From positions 1 to 59,868 of the forward strand of contig JAUNCG010000006.1 of the NCBI GenBank assembly GCA_030526715.1: 59,868 nt of DNA. The letters run 5' to 3'. This DNA is from Eubacteriales bacterium. Its GTDB lineage: Bacteria > Bacillota > Clostridia > Lachnospirales > Lachnospiraceae. Every line of letters begins with the position of its first letter. The first letter of the stretch is position 1. The notes below the pieces were generated by a model. That model worked only from the letters and a program-made list of their open reading frames with translations. It made no database searches and was not told the DNA's origin. The position numbers and the translations under genes are program-made. This document shows, one piece after another, positions 9,333 to 17,856 of this stretch.

Positions 9333-10051
9333 AGAATATCTCCTCCGAGCAGCGACTCTGCCACGCGCAGATCATATGGATATGTAATCTTAATATTGAA
9401 GACCTCTCCATCTACAAGACGCACCTGCTCTCCCTTGAGCACAAGGATCTTACATGCATCCGTCAGGATCTGTTTTTCTTCGTCAGTCAGAGCTTCGTAT
9501 ACGCTGCGTAGCTTCTTCGCGCGAAAGCTCTGAGGCGTCTGTCCCTGATACATCTTCGCCCGATCCGGAATGTTCGTAATATTACAGTGATTCGTGCTCT
9601 CCACAATCGTATCCGTAGCCGGAATCACGGTATCACAAGCTCCAGCCTCTCTGGCATAGCGGATATTGTCCTCCAGAATCCGATGTGTCACGAAGGGACG
9701 TACAGAATCATGCGTCACAATAATGGTATCCTCATCTAATCCATATTGTTCCTCGATATGCCGGATGGAATTCATGATCGTCTCATTTCTGGTAGCGCCG
9801 CCCTCAATGACGTCTATATCCGACGCATTCGGAATATATTTTCGGATCACATCCTGCGTATATTTGATCCATGCCTTCGGTGACAGCACAATAATACGTT
9901 CAAAGCCCGGATGAACCACAAATTTTTCAATCGTATGAACAATGATCGGCTTTTTCCCGACCTCCATAAACTGCTTTGGTTTCTCCACGTTCCCCATACG
10001 GGTACCTACCCCGCCGGCCAGAACTACGCCATATACATTTGTTTTTTTCAT
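9326..10051 (-). CDS. tarI: D-ribitol-5-phosphate cytidylyltransferase (TarI/IspD family)
   Basis: A 241-residue cytidylyltransferase with LAGGVGTRMGNVEKPKQF (about 11-28), the CTP-binding loop of the IspD/TarI family, and THDSVRPFV in the middle. It should join CTP and ribitol 5-phosphate to CDP-ribitol. IspD (isoprenoid pathway) is the main alternative, but the overlap with tarJ and the flanking CDP-polyol transferases favour TarI. One base separates it from the upstream transferase gene. Confidence 0.92.
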   Translation of the reverse strand: MKKTNVYGVVLAGGVGTRMGNVEKPKQFMEVGKKPIIVHTIEKFVVHPGFERIIVLSPKAWIKYTQDVIRKYIPNASDIDVIEGGATRNETIMNSIRHIEEQYGLDEDTIIVTHDSVRPFVTHRILEDNIRYAREAGACDTVIPATDTIVESTNHCNITNIPDRAKMYQGQTPQSFRAKKLRSVYEALTDEEKQILTDACKILVLKGEQVRLVDGEVFNIKITYPYDLRVAESLLGGDILC

Positions 10052-10052
10052 T

Positions 10053-11231
10053 TCACACCCCCGTCTTTAATAATTCCAACAGTCGGTCTGTTGCATGCCC
10101 GTCACAGGCACTCATAAATCTATTTCTGAATTTCCTTACCATATTCACATCAAATTCAGATGAAATATGTTCAATATAATGTACGATTTCTTCTGTGGAC
10201 TGAACCACCGGTCCCGGCGTCATTTCCTGATAATCATAATAAAAACCACGCCAGTCGTCATACTCCGAAATATCATATGCAAAAAAAATCATTGGTCTTT
10301 CAAATAGTGAATACTCAAATACCAATGAGGAGTAATCAGAGATACAGATATCGCTCACACAGAGAAGATCCTCGATTTCCATACGATCCGTAACATCCAT
10401 GGCAAAATCGCCAGCGTCCTCGGGCACCTTCGGTCTGTTTTTTATTACCGGATGGTGCTTTATCAACAATATATATTCTTTAGACAGCGCTCTTTGCATT
10501 GCCCTGATATCCAGCTGATTTGGTGCCTTTGCATCACTTACATTGCCACGAAACGTCGGTGCATACAGTATGATCTTCCTGCCTTTTCTCATCGGCACTG
10601 TTTTTTCGCATCGATCCTGAGCCTGCTTTTGAAATTCCTTTTGAAAAAATATATCTGTACGGCTAACGCCGATCGGTACTACCTGCCCGCTTCCTTCCTG
10701 CAGACTCATGGCTTCCTCATACGCCCAGCATACCTCAGGACTGGAGACCGTGACATAATCCAGATTGCCATAATAAGGATAGGTCTCGTAGTTCTTTCTG
10801 GTCCCGCCAAAGATCCGTTCTGCGGTACTCATACCAAATTTCTTAAATGCGCCGCAGGCGTGCCAGAGCTGCACCACAGTGCTCTCTCTCCGTTTCGGAA
10901 TACAGCTGATCAGCCTGCTGGCATCGCACAGAAAAATGTACTCCGCATCTGCAATGTCCTTCAGGCAGGCACATGCCAGCTTCAGAAATTCGGATTTTGA
11001 GACAAAGGACTCTCTCAGACAATGTACCGATAACGTCCATCCCTGTTCCCGCTCTAGTCTTTCATATAATACGGAAAGACTGTCTGATAATCCCGGCAGC
11101 TGTGATTCTATAAATACCGCTTTTTTCTTATTTACCGGCCTGCGGCTGAAGCGCTGATACTGCAGAGGAAACAGAATGCGCAAGGTACTAAAGCGATAAA
11201 GCTCCCTGATATATTCTCCTATTTTCTGCAT
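10053..11231 (-). CDS. CDP-glycerol/CDP-ribitol phosphotransferase (paralogue of 7064)
   Basis: A 392-residue enzyme with WHACGAFKKFGMSTAERIFG, ILYAPTFRG, IKHHPV and SDYSSLVFEYSLFERPMIFF. The aligned motifs and the C-terminal SACDGHAT segment make it a clear paralogue of the protein at 7064-8278. One copy may prime with a single ribitol phosphate and the other polymerise, as with the division of labour described for Tar enzymes; which does which cannot be told. Its start lies 13 bases inside the upstream gene. Confidence 0.9.
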   Translation of the reverse strand: MQKIGEYIRELYRFSTLRILFPLQYQRFSRRPVNKKKAVFIESQLPGLSDSLSVLYERLEREQGWTLSVHCLRESFVSKSEFLKLACACLKDIADAEYIFLCDASRLISCIPKRRESTVVQLWHACGAFKKFGMSTAERIFGGTRKNYETYPYYGNLDYVTVSSPEVCWAYEEAMSLQEGSGQVVPIGVSRTDIFFQKEFQKQAQDRCEKTVPMRKGRKIILYAPTFRGNVSDAKAPNQLDIRAMQRALSKEYILLIKHHPVIKNRPKVPEDAGDFAMDVTDRMEIEDLLCVSDICISDYSSLVFEYSLFERPMIFFAYDISEYDDWRGFYYDYQEMTPGPVVQSTEEIVHYIEHISSEFDVNMVRKFRNRFMSACDGHATDRLLELLKTGV

Positions 11232-12379
11232 TCTCTTTCTATCCTTTCCGCAAGAAGACGACAGGACTCACCGGTTTCCGTGCATCCCATCAGTCTGTGA
11301 TGCTCCTGAATACGCTTCTCATTCTTTCCCGCATCAAATTCCTCCATTATGCGTTCCAGCTCCTCCTGATCCCTCGCCATGGGGAACGGCCATTGATGAA
11401 TATCCACATAAAAGCCTGTATTTCGGAGGTATTCCTCGAGATCCGGAACATATAGATAGCAAGGTCTCTTTAAAAAAGAATAATCCCAGAAATTCGATGA
11501 ATAATCTGTGATCATAATATCTGCCGCAGCCAGCAGCTGCTGCATATCCGGATAATCTGACGCCTCCGTAATCCGATCACCGGTAATATAGAACTTCATT
11601 TTCTGATCCTGATAACGGTGCATTCTTCTTAAAAAGACCCATTTACTGCCATCTCTCTCCAAATGCTTCAACAGTCTGTCCGCATCCAGTCGAATGTCTT
11701 TTTGACTATAGCGGTATGTCGGCGCGTAAAGCAGGATATGTGTATCCGCATCCAGCTTATAAAAGGAACGCACCGCTTGCTTTGCCTCCTCACATTCTCC
11801 TTTTACCAGAAAATCGTTTCTTGGCATACCGATCTCCGCAACCTCTTTTTCGTAGCAGAATGACCCGCGGATCAGTTCCTTGGTTGCCATATGGCAGCTT
11901 GATACAAAGAGATCGATGTTCTGTGCGCAAAACTCTGCTCTGTGTCTTGTGGCCCAGTTTGCCCCCGGCTTACTGTTCTCGATTCTCTTATATGCGCCTC
12001 CGCCATGCCATGTATTGATCACAAACTGCTTTTTCCGAAATGGGAACCACGGCGCATACGCCCCGCTTGATACAACTACTCTGGACGTAAGCAGCCAGTA
12101 GAAGGAGCTGACGGAAAAATGCTTCACAAAGCGGATCCCCTTCTGTTCCAGATCGCGATAGCGCTCCGGCGCCTTTACGACCCAAATGATTTCATATTCA
12201 TCCGGGTGATTGTTCATTAGGTACTCGCAGAGATATTTCAGATTGCAGGAATACTCATAGAAGCTTCCTCCGGTCAAACCCGTAAATATAATTCGATTTC
12301 TTTTTATCCTGAAAACGCAGAACGGAAGCAGTAGAATCCGAAGTACATCTGAAAATACTGCTTTTCCATATTGTTTCAT
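11219..12379 (-). CDS. CDP-glycerol glycerophosphotransferase family protein (TagB/TagF-like)
   Basis: A 386-residue family member more distant from the other two. It has NTWHGGGAYKRI (the catalytic His region), ILLYAPTYR, and ITDYSSNFWDYSFLKRPCYLY. The N-terminus has a short hydrophobic or amphipathic stretch (about 10-30) suited to membrane association. It may use CDP-glycerol or CDP-ribitol to prime the chain. No tagD-like glycerol-phosphate cytidylyltransferase is in the window. Its ATG overlaps the upstream GT2 stop by four bases. Confidence 0.88.
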   Translation of the reverse strand: MKQYGKAVFSDVLRILLLPFCVFRIKRNRIIFTGLTGGSFYEYSCNLKYLCEYLMNNHPDEYEIIWVVKAPERYRDLEQKGIRFVKHFSVSSFYWLLTSRVVVSSGAYAPWFPFRKKQFVINTWHGGGAYKRIENSKPGANWATRHRAEFCAQNIDLFVSSCHMATKELIRGSFCYEKEVAEIGMPRNDFLVKGECEEAKQAVRSFYKLDADTHILLYAPTYRYSQKDIRLDADRLLKHLERDGSKWVFLRRMHRYQDQKMKFYITGDRITEASDYPDMQQLLAAADIMITDYSSNFWDYSFLKRPCYLYVPDLEEYLRNTGFYVDIHQWPFPMARDQEELERIMEEFDAGKNEKRIQEHHRLMGCTETGESCRLLAERIERECRK

Positions 12380-13152
12380 TTAATTCCTCCAAAGTGGGAT
12401 CTGAAATATTTCCAGACACCATGAACCGCATAGCAGCAAAAATACCATATGGATCGGACTATGCCATATCCGGCATATCGATACACCGCAAATGTCATCA
12501 CTGCCGACTTGAGCTTATTGCCGGATTTCCCCGTATTGCTCAGGCGGTACTTTAACAGCGGTTCATTCACCGCACAGGCTCTCTGATACCTTTTCAATAT
12601 CTTCAGCCACAAGATATAATCCTCATGGCTATCCTCGTGCTCCATTTTATACTGCTTTACCACATCAGCCCGAATCAGTACGGAAGAGCAGTTGATGCTG
12701 TTCTGATGAAGAAGCTGTCGATACGTGATGATTTCCCTTACCGGGATCACTCTTCCGGTAAGCTCGCCATCCGGTGTAACCAGCTCACGCGCTGTACAGC
12801 AAAGGACGCAACCTGTCTGTCTCATACGGTTCAGCTGCTTTTTTAATTTCCCCGCTTCCCACCAGTCATCGGCATCAAGGAATGCAATGTACTCGCCTTT
12901 TGCAAGTTCTATTCCCCTGTTTCTGCTCGCCGCCGCCCCAAGATTCTTTTGATTTCTGACGTAGACAACAGATGGGTAGTCCTGACAGATCTGATCTAAT
13001 CCGTCATCGGAGCAGTCATCAATGACAAGCAGCTCGATATTCAGCTCCTGATTCAGAGCAGATTCTATGGCCTTGCGAATTGTTTTCGCACAATGATATG
13101 CCGGCATTACCACCGATACCATCGGTTCCCTCATACTATTTTTTATCCTCAT
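12376..13152 (-). CDS. GT2 family glycosyltransferase
   Basis: A 258-residue GT-A enzyme with VSVVMPAYHCAKTI (about 12-25), IDDCSDDGL (about 44-52) and FLDADDWW (about 90-97). A hydrophobic C-terminal patch (about 225-250) may touch the membrane. Acting right after the initiating sugar transferase gene, it is a candidate for adding the second sugar of the lipid-linked linkage unit. The start is uncertain: the ATG at 13152 lies inside the upstream gene, and another ATG at 13134 follows its stop. Confidence 0.86.
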   Translation of the reverse strand: MRIKNSMREPMVSVVMPAYHCAKTIRKAIESALNQELNIELLVIDDCSDDGLDQICQDYPSVVYVRNQKNLGAAASRNRGIELAKGEYIAFLDADDWWEAGKLKKQLNRMRQTGCVLCCTARELVTPDGELTGRVIPVREIITYRQLLHQNSINCSSVLIRADVVKQYKMEHEDSHEDYILWLKILKRYQRACAVNEPLLKYRLSNTGKSGNKLKSAVMTFAVYRYAGYGIVRSIWYFCCYAVHGVWKYFRSHFGGIK

Positions 13153-14521
13153 TTTCCTTGGTGGCCGCTGTCACCTGCCAGCTCTCCACGCCCTCTGTGT
13201 TCTCCTTCTGGAACAGGATCTTGAAGGTCAGCATCAGCAGCTTGATATCCTGCCAGAATGAATAGGTCTCGATGTACGTCAGATCCAGCTTCAGCTTGTC
13301 ATACGGAGTTGTGTTGTACTTGCCATAGACCTGCGCGTATCCGGTCAATCCGGCCTTTACCTTCAGTCGATAATTGAATTCCGGAATCTCCTCCAGATAC
13401 TGCTTTGCAATCTCCGGACGTTCAGGACGCGGTCCTACCAGAGACATCTCGCCCTTTAAAATGTTCAGGATCTGCGGCAGCTCGTCAAAATGGATGTTGC
13501 GCAGTACACGCCCGATCGGTGTAATACGGTCGTCCCCCTTCTGTGCAAGTCTTGCCCCATGATGCTCAGACTCGACCTTCATACTGCGAAACTTCAGTAT
13601 CTTGAAGATTTGACCGTCCCTCGTCAGTCGTTCCTGCTCATAAAAAACAGGTCCCCCATCATATGCCTTGATCAGTAGCGCGATCAGAAGCATAAAAGGC
13701 AGCGCAATCAGAAGTCCCAGCAGAGAAAACACAACATCCATAGCCCGCTTCATAAACCTCTGATCTGCAGTCAGACCGCGATTGCGTGACAGCATCAGCG
13801 TAGTATCAAACAGATGAATGGAATCCGCATTGCGCAGCAGAATATCGGAGATTTTCGGAATACTGTAGCAGCGTGTGTTCGTCTCAAAACAATATTTCAG
13901 AAAAACATTACGCTCATGAGCGGGAATATCTCCTAAAATCACCGCAGGATATTCGTCGATCTTATGCTTGATCCGTTCCTCACCATAGGATAAATGCATC
14001 ATCTCACAAATCTCATACTTATCCTCTCTCGTTGAGATCTTACGCACCAAATCCTTCGGATTATGTTCTCCATAAATCAGAAGCATCTTTCTGGGAGGAT
14101 AGATACGGGCATAGATCCAACGCATAAATATTACCCAGATGACCACGATCACCAGATCCAGTCCCGTCATATAGCACAGTGGAAGAATATTTGTCGAAAA
14201 CCTCCACCGTCCGATCAGACTCAGCTGAAGATAGGTGATCATATTTACACAAAATACCGACAGCACCTGAGAATACAGTACCTCAAACACCCGCAGATAC
14301 CCTACCTTAAATCCGCCGTAAATACGATAGAAAAAATAAAGCATCAGCGTGTATTGACCGATCACTACCATATTACCCCTGCGCCAGAACTGCTTTCCGA
14401 TGATCTCTTCCGCAGAATAATAGTGAAACCAGATATAGGCAAAGATCAACGTTTCCAGTGCAATGATCAACACGGATGAGCAAAACATGATCAGACGCTT
14501 ATACTGTTCTCTTTGTTCCAT
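13136..14521 (-). CDS. Polyprenyl glycosylphosphotransferase (initiating sugar transferase)
   Basis: A 461-residue membrane enzyme that transfers a sugar phosphate to undecaprenyl phosphate to start a polymer. About four or five helices lie in the first 130 residues, then a nucleotide-binding-like region (CoA-binding-like), then the bacterial sugar transferase domain from about residue 260 (KRAMDVVFSLLGLL, FKILKFRSM, FDELPQILNILKGEMSLVGPRPE, AGLTGYAQVYGKYNT). This is the exopolysaccharide WbaP/EpsL-like class rather than TagO, which is unexpected beside TarIJ. It is the first gene of the operon. GAGGTAAAATT precedes the ATG. Confidence 0.92.
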   Translation of the reverse strand: MEQREQYKRLIMFCSSVLIIALETLIFAYIWFHYYSAEEIIGKQFWRRGNMVVIGQYTLMLYFFYRIYGGFKVGYLRVFEVLYSQVLSVFCVNMITYLQLSLIGRWRFSTNILPLCYMTGLDLVIVVIWVIFMRWIYARIYPPRKMLLIYGEHNPKDLVRKISTREDKYEICEMMHLSYGEERIKHKIDEYPAVILGDIPAHERNVFLKYCFETNTRCYSIPKISDILLRNADSIHLFDTTLMLSRNRGLTADQRFMKRAMDVVFSLLGLLIALPFMLLIALLIKAYDGGPVFYEQERLTRDGQIFKILKFRSMKVESEHHGARLAQKGDDRITPIGRVLRNIHFDELPQILNILKGEMSLVGPRPERPEIAKQYLEEIPEFNYRLKVKAGLTGYAQVYGKYNTTPYDKLKLDLTYIETYSFWQDIKLLMLTFKILFQKENTEGVESWQVTAATKENEDKK

Positions 14522-14565
14522 AATTTTACCTCTGTTATACTGTAGTATCCCGATATCTTCCTATT

Positions 14566-14592
14566 ATTATATTATCGGGTCATTTCTGTAAA
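14566..14592 (-). promoter_or_regulatory. Candidate promoter of the wall-polymer operon
   Basis: On the minus strand TTTACA (14592-14587) and TATAAT (14571-14566) are separated by only 15 bases, shorter than ideal. The -10 lies between the arms of a 7-bp inverted repeat (CCCGATA at 14549-14555, TATCGGG at 14573-14579), which could act as an operator or a leader hairpin. Confidence 0.35.
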
Positions 14593-14648
14593 CCTTAATC
14601 ATTCTACAACATTTTTCTACAAATGACAACTGGAAACAACCGGACAGT

Positions 14649-15422
14649 CTACGCGTTCTCTCTTACATCCTTATAGATCACATAGCTTCCGACCTGACCG
14701 ATCACCGCAAACTCATAGCTTTGCATCTTCTCCCGCTGCCCCTCGGCGTCCCGAATCGCCACATAATTACACTCCAGCTTACGTAAGACCCTGCACAGCT
14801 TCTTATATCTTATCTTTATGTCGCTTTTGTTCAGTCGGTCATAAACGTAGCTTATCCATTTTGTTCTTACGATTTTTCGTCCATATAACTGCTCTATACT
14901 TCCATCACATTGACGCACATACCACGCAATATCCTCCGGAGCAGCCAGCTTGGCATATTCCCCTTTCTCACGATTCGCATTAACGATGTCCACCAGCACA
15001 GCTGCCGACTGTGGAATTTTTTCTGAATTATATGCTCTTTCAAAATGAGTATCCTGCAAATAGACATTCTTGCCCCCCAGAATAATTGCTCCTGCAAAAA
15101 TGATCAGCAACGCAGTTTTTTTCCACCAGTCTCTTGACTCTGCCCATTTTCGTGTCATAGCGTAAGCGATCACTGCCGGCATCGGTAACAGCCAGAACAT
15201 GCGCCAATAGGTATCGCCCACAAATTTGTGGATAGCCCATGCTGTCACAGGGCAAAAATAGATTACCGCAAAACCGCATACATATCCCAGAAACAGCCTA
15301 CGGTGTTCTTTTTCCTGACGCTGAAATCCGATGTATAACAAGGCTCCCAGCAAAAGAAGCATATGCAGACTGGAGCCTACATATTTCAGATACATTTCGA
15401 TCGCCATTTTTATCATATCCAT
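14649..15422 (-). CDS. Membrane-associated protein, probable C-terminal part of a split DUF6077 protein
   Basis: 257 residues: about four hydrophobic helices in the first 110 residues, then a soluble domain. The reading frame is the same as that of the upstream gene 15441-16481. The two are separated by a single TAG and six sense codons (GGG AGG AAG CGT ACA GGC) before this ATG. GGGGAGG directly after the TAG could serve as a ribosome binding site, about 12 bases from the ATG, so independent translation is possible. It could be the second half of a disrupted gene or a separately translated subunit. No catalytic motif recognised. Confidence 0.7.
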   Translation of the reverse strand: MDMIKMAIEMYLKYVGSSLHMLLLLGALLYIGFQRQEKEHRRLFLGYVCGFAVIYFCPVTAWAIHKFVGDTYWRMFWLLPMPAVIAYAMTRKWAESRDWWKKTALLIIFAGAIILGGKNVYLQDTHFERAYNSEKIPQSAAVLVDIVNANREKGEYAKLAAPEDIAWYVRQCDGSIEQLYGRKIVRTKWISYVYDRLNKSDIKIRYKKLCRVLRKLECNYVAIRDAEGQREKMQSYEFAVIGQVGSYVIYKDVRENA

Positions 15423-15440
15423 GCCTGTACGCTTCCTCCC

Positions 15441-16481
15441 CTACCGTATCATCAGATAACAGACCCCCAATATCACACACGGAAGTCCACACAACATCAT
15501 AAAGCAAACATTCTTCCACTTTTTTTCAAGCAGTGCAAACACTATTCCCATCACTGCCAGCATGACCGGAGTCAGTGCGACACCCATTGAGGAAACCATA
15601 CAGCACGCTGTCACATTCAAAAACAGCAACAGCCAGTCCCCCTTCTCCGGCTTGGCACGCAGAACCTTATAACAATTCCGGAACAGAAATGGCAGCAATA
15701 CGCCTGCTAAGACTGCTTTTCCCTGCCAGATCCTGATCAAAAGAAACGTTCCCTGCGTGTAGACGGAATAATAGGAGCTCATATGGATCAAAGAGATAAA
15801 TGCCAAAAACATGCCGATCTGCTTACGCTCTCCACGAAACAAAAGCGCACCCAGCCGGTCATAGACAATATAGGCAAAGGAAACGAGAAAAAGGGGAAGT
15901 ACCGTATGTGCTACTGTAGCCGGATTCAGCTGTATGCATTGGCTCAAAAATGCCAGCAGCATAGGAAACGGCGACAGACCATAGCGGCTTGGAACATATC
16001 CGAGCGCATAGCCTCCATAAGCGCTGTAGGTATACATGGCGTCCTTCTCCATTGCCGTAGAAGCGGCAGCCACATAAAAGGCATCATCCAGATCCGTAGA
16101 CATAAAGATCAAATATACTGCAATCTGAAGAATGATCAGCGCCAGCGCCAGATACACCGTCCACGGCTGACTGACCGTCCCCCTTGCCCCCTGAAATATC
16201 ATCTCCGGCAGATATTTTCGATTCAAATACAGCGATGCCACAGCTCCCACCGACATTACCATTGCAACGATCCAGACCATCAGATGGAAGGATTGCTGTG
16301 TCAGTATCATAGGTACACTGATCATCTCAAACACAGCAAACATCACGACATAACCATATGCCATACTTCCGAGAGTTCCTTCTTTTGCTCTATCCGAAAA
16401 CAGATGAAAAAGCATACCTAATCCCACCGGAATCAGAATCAGCCACCAGAGAATCGCCAGACAGGATATTATTATATTCAT
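15441..16481 (-). CDS. DUF6077-type multispanning membrane protein (N-terminal part)
   Basis: 346 residues with about nine hydrophobic helices and the acidic loop STDLDDAFYVAAASTAM (from about 129) followed by SRYGLSPFPMLLAFLSQ. The arrangement recalls polyprenyl-linked sugar transferases of the GT-C type and matches my memory of DUF6077 proteins of Clostridia, which I recall as longer. It ends at TAG in frame with the next gene, so the complete protein would be about 610 residues. It lies upstream of, and in line with, the wall-polymer operon and has a good promoter of its own. A role in glycan modification is only a guess. Confidence 0.72.
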   Translation of the reverse strand: MNIIISCLAILWWLILIPVGLGMLFHLFSDRAKEGTLGSMAYGYVVMFAVFEMISVPMILTQQSFHLMVWIVAMVMSVGAVASLYLNRKYLPEMIFQGARGTVSQPWTVYLALALIILQIAVYLIFMSTDLDDAFYVAAASTAMEKDAMYTYSAYGGYALGYVPSRYGLSPFPMLLAFLSQCIQLNPATVAHTVLPLFLVSFAYIVYDRLGALLFRGERKQIGMFLAFISLIHMSSYYSVYTQGTFLLIRIWQGKAVLAGVLLPFLFRNCYKVLRAKPEKGDWLLLFLNVTACCMVSSMGVALTPVMLAVMGIVFALLEKKWKNVCFMMLCGLPCVILGVCYLMIR

Positions 16482-16518
16482 TCGTCTTCACCTATTCCTT
16501 TACTGTTATGTTGTCTTT

Positions 16519-16547
16519 ATTGTACAAGACCGTATCTTTTTTCGCAA
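16519..16547 (-). promoter_or_regulatory. Promoter of the DUF6077-type gene
   Basis: Minus-strand TTGCGA (16547-16542) and TACAAT (16524-16519) are 17 bases apart and about 38 bases upstream of the ATG at 16481. An imperfect inverted repeat AAGCAC/GTGCTT (16546-16551/16570-16575) adjoins the -35 and could be an operator for this divergent region. Confidence 0.65.
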
Positions 16548-16650
16548 GCACTATTGCAAAGTGCCTTTTGTGCTTTTCGCATATTTTTTCTTTTATTTTC
16601 TTCATTTTCATGGTATGCTTATCTAAATTTTCAATATAAAGGAGGTTCTT

Positions 16651-17799
16651 ATGAAAAAACTCTCTTCGCGTTTTGCACTGTTCGCCTTCTTCCTCATGCT
16701 GTTCATCTGTTCCGGAACTGTTCTGGCTGAAGGATGGACCGTGGAAGGTGAAATAACCCGCTATTATGATGCGTCTCACAACGCCTATACCGGAGGCCCC
16801 GTAAAGATCGATGGAAAACAATATCTCTTTTCTTCTGACGGAGCTCTGATCAGGGATCAGGTGACCCGTAAGAATGGCAAGCTCTACCTGAGTCGTCCGG
16901 ACGGAGCTCTGGTGACCGGATGGAAGAAAATAGCCGATACAAAGCTTGTCTACTTCGGAAGTAAAAACGGTTCTCTCAAGACCGGACTGCAAAAACGGAA
17001 AGGTGCTTATTACTATTTCAGTCCCAAAAACGGTCAGATGCTTTACCGGTGGGTGACTACGAATTCACAGCAGTATTATTTTCATCCAAAGACCGGCAAA
17101 GCTGTGACCGGATGGAAAAAAATTGACGGTGAACGCTATTATTTTGATAAAAATGGTGTGAAACAGACCGGATGGCTTATCACCGGCGGCAAAAAATATT
17201 ATCTGGATCCTGAAAACGACGGAGCACGCACCTACGGTAAAGCTAAGCTCTTTGGAATCACCTGTGATTTCGGTACGAAAGGCTATCTTACGTTTACAAA
17301 GAAAAATATGCGTGTAGAGGTAAACCGTCAGAAAAATGTTGTCACGATCTATGAAAACAATCTTCCGATCAAGGCTATGACTTGTTCCACCGGTCTGCAC
17401 AACGGAACGCCCGTCGGAACCTTTATCATGCAGGATAAGCTCTCTTGGTGGTATCTGAACGGACCATCGATCGGTCAGTACTGCAGTCATTTTCTTCCGG
17501 CCTACCTGTTCCATTCCGTTCCCATGTATAACAGCGGAAAGAATCCTTACAATGTCAGCGCTTCGGATTATAATAAGCTCGGACAGCAGGCCTCTGAGGG
17601 ATGTGTACGTCTCTGTGTAGCCGATGCCAGATGGATGTATTATAATGTACCTATTGGTTCTACCGTTATGATTTCCGATAACGCAGCGACGCCTCTTGGC
17701 AAGCCTGTACCGCGAAAGATGAAAGCAGGAACAAAGGGCGCCGATCCCACAGATAATTTTTCCAATCCGGGCGGCTATTCGGTATCCATCAAGAAATAA
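16651..17799 (+). CDS. Secreted L,D-transpeptidase with cell-wall-binding repeats
   Basis: 382 residues. A signal peptide (about 1-26: KKLSSR, hydrophobic core, cleavage near VLAEG) is followed by about six or seven choline/glucan-binding-type repeats (about 30-195, with units such as VTGWKKI, YYF and KTG). A YkuD L,D-transpeptidase domain (about 210-350) carries the catalytic motif SEGCVRL with Cys318 and an upstream FHSVPMYNS histidine. The enzyme should make 3-3 peptidoglycan cross-links or attach proteins to the wall. The repeats probably anchor it to wall polymer, fitting its place between glycan and c-di-AMP operons. AAAGGAGG precedes the ATG. Confidence 0.92.
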   Translation: MKKLSSRFALFAFFLMLFICSGTVLAEGWTVEGEITRYYDASHNAYTGGPVKIDGKQYLFSSDGALIRDQVTRKNGKLYLSRPDGALVTGWKKIADTKLVYFGSKNGSLKTGLQKRKGAYYYFSPKNGQMLYRWVTTNSQQYYFHPKTGKAVTGWKKIDGERYYFDKNGVKQTGWLITGGKKYYLDPENDGARTYGKAKLFGITCDFGTKGYLTFTKKNMRVEVNRQKNVVTIYENNLPIKAMTCSTGLHNGTPVGTFIMQDKLSWWYLNGPSIGQYCSHFLPAYLFHSVPMYNSGKNPYNVSASDYNKLGQQASEGCVRLCVADARWMYYNVPIGSTVMISDNAATPLGKPVPRKMKAGTKGADPTDNFSNPGGYSVSIKK

Positions 17800-17812
17800 G
17801 GACCGCATCGTT

Positions 17813-17856
17813 CCAAAGAAAACCCAAAGGGCGGGGAGTTCATTCTCCCAGCCCTT
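17813..17856 (-). terminator. Terminator of the cda/HPr operon
   Basis: The stem AAGGGC.GGGAG (17827-17838) pairs with CTCCC.GCCCTT (17845-17856). On the minus strand it is followed by the T-rich TTTGGGTTTTCTTT. It overlaps the last codons of the HPr-like gene and may also stop plus-strand transcription from the L,D-transpeptidase gene. Confidence 0.7.

Noticed and set aside
9326..10051. IspD of isoprenoid synthesis
   Set aside because: The fold fits both, but overlap with tarJ and the flanking CDP-polyol transferases favour TarI.
14521..14649. Terminator between the DUF6077-type gene and the wall-polymer operon
   Set aside because: No convincing stem followed by T-run was found in this gap, so readthrough into the operon cannot be excluded.
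15441..15443. TAG read as pyrrolysine
   Set aside because: No pyrrolysine genes are seen, and a nonsense mutation or true gene boundary is far simpler.
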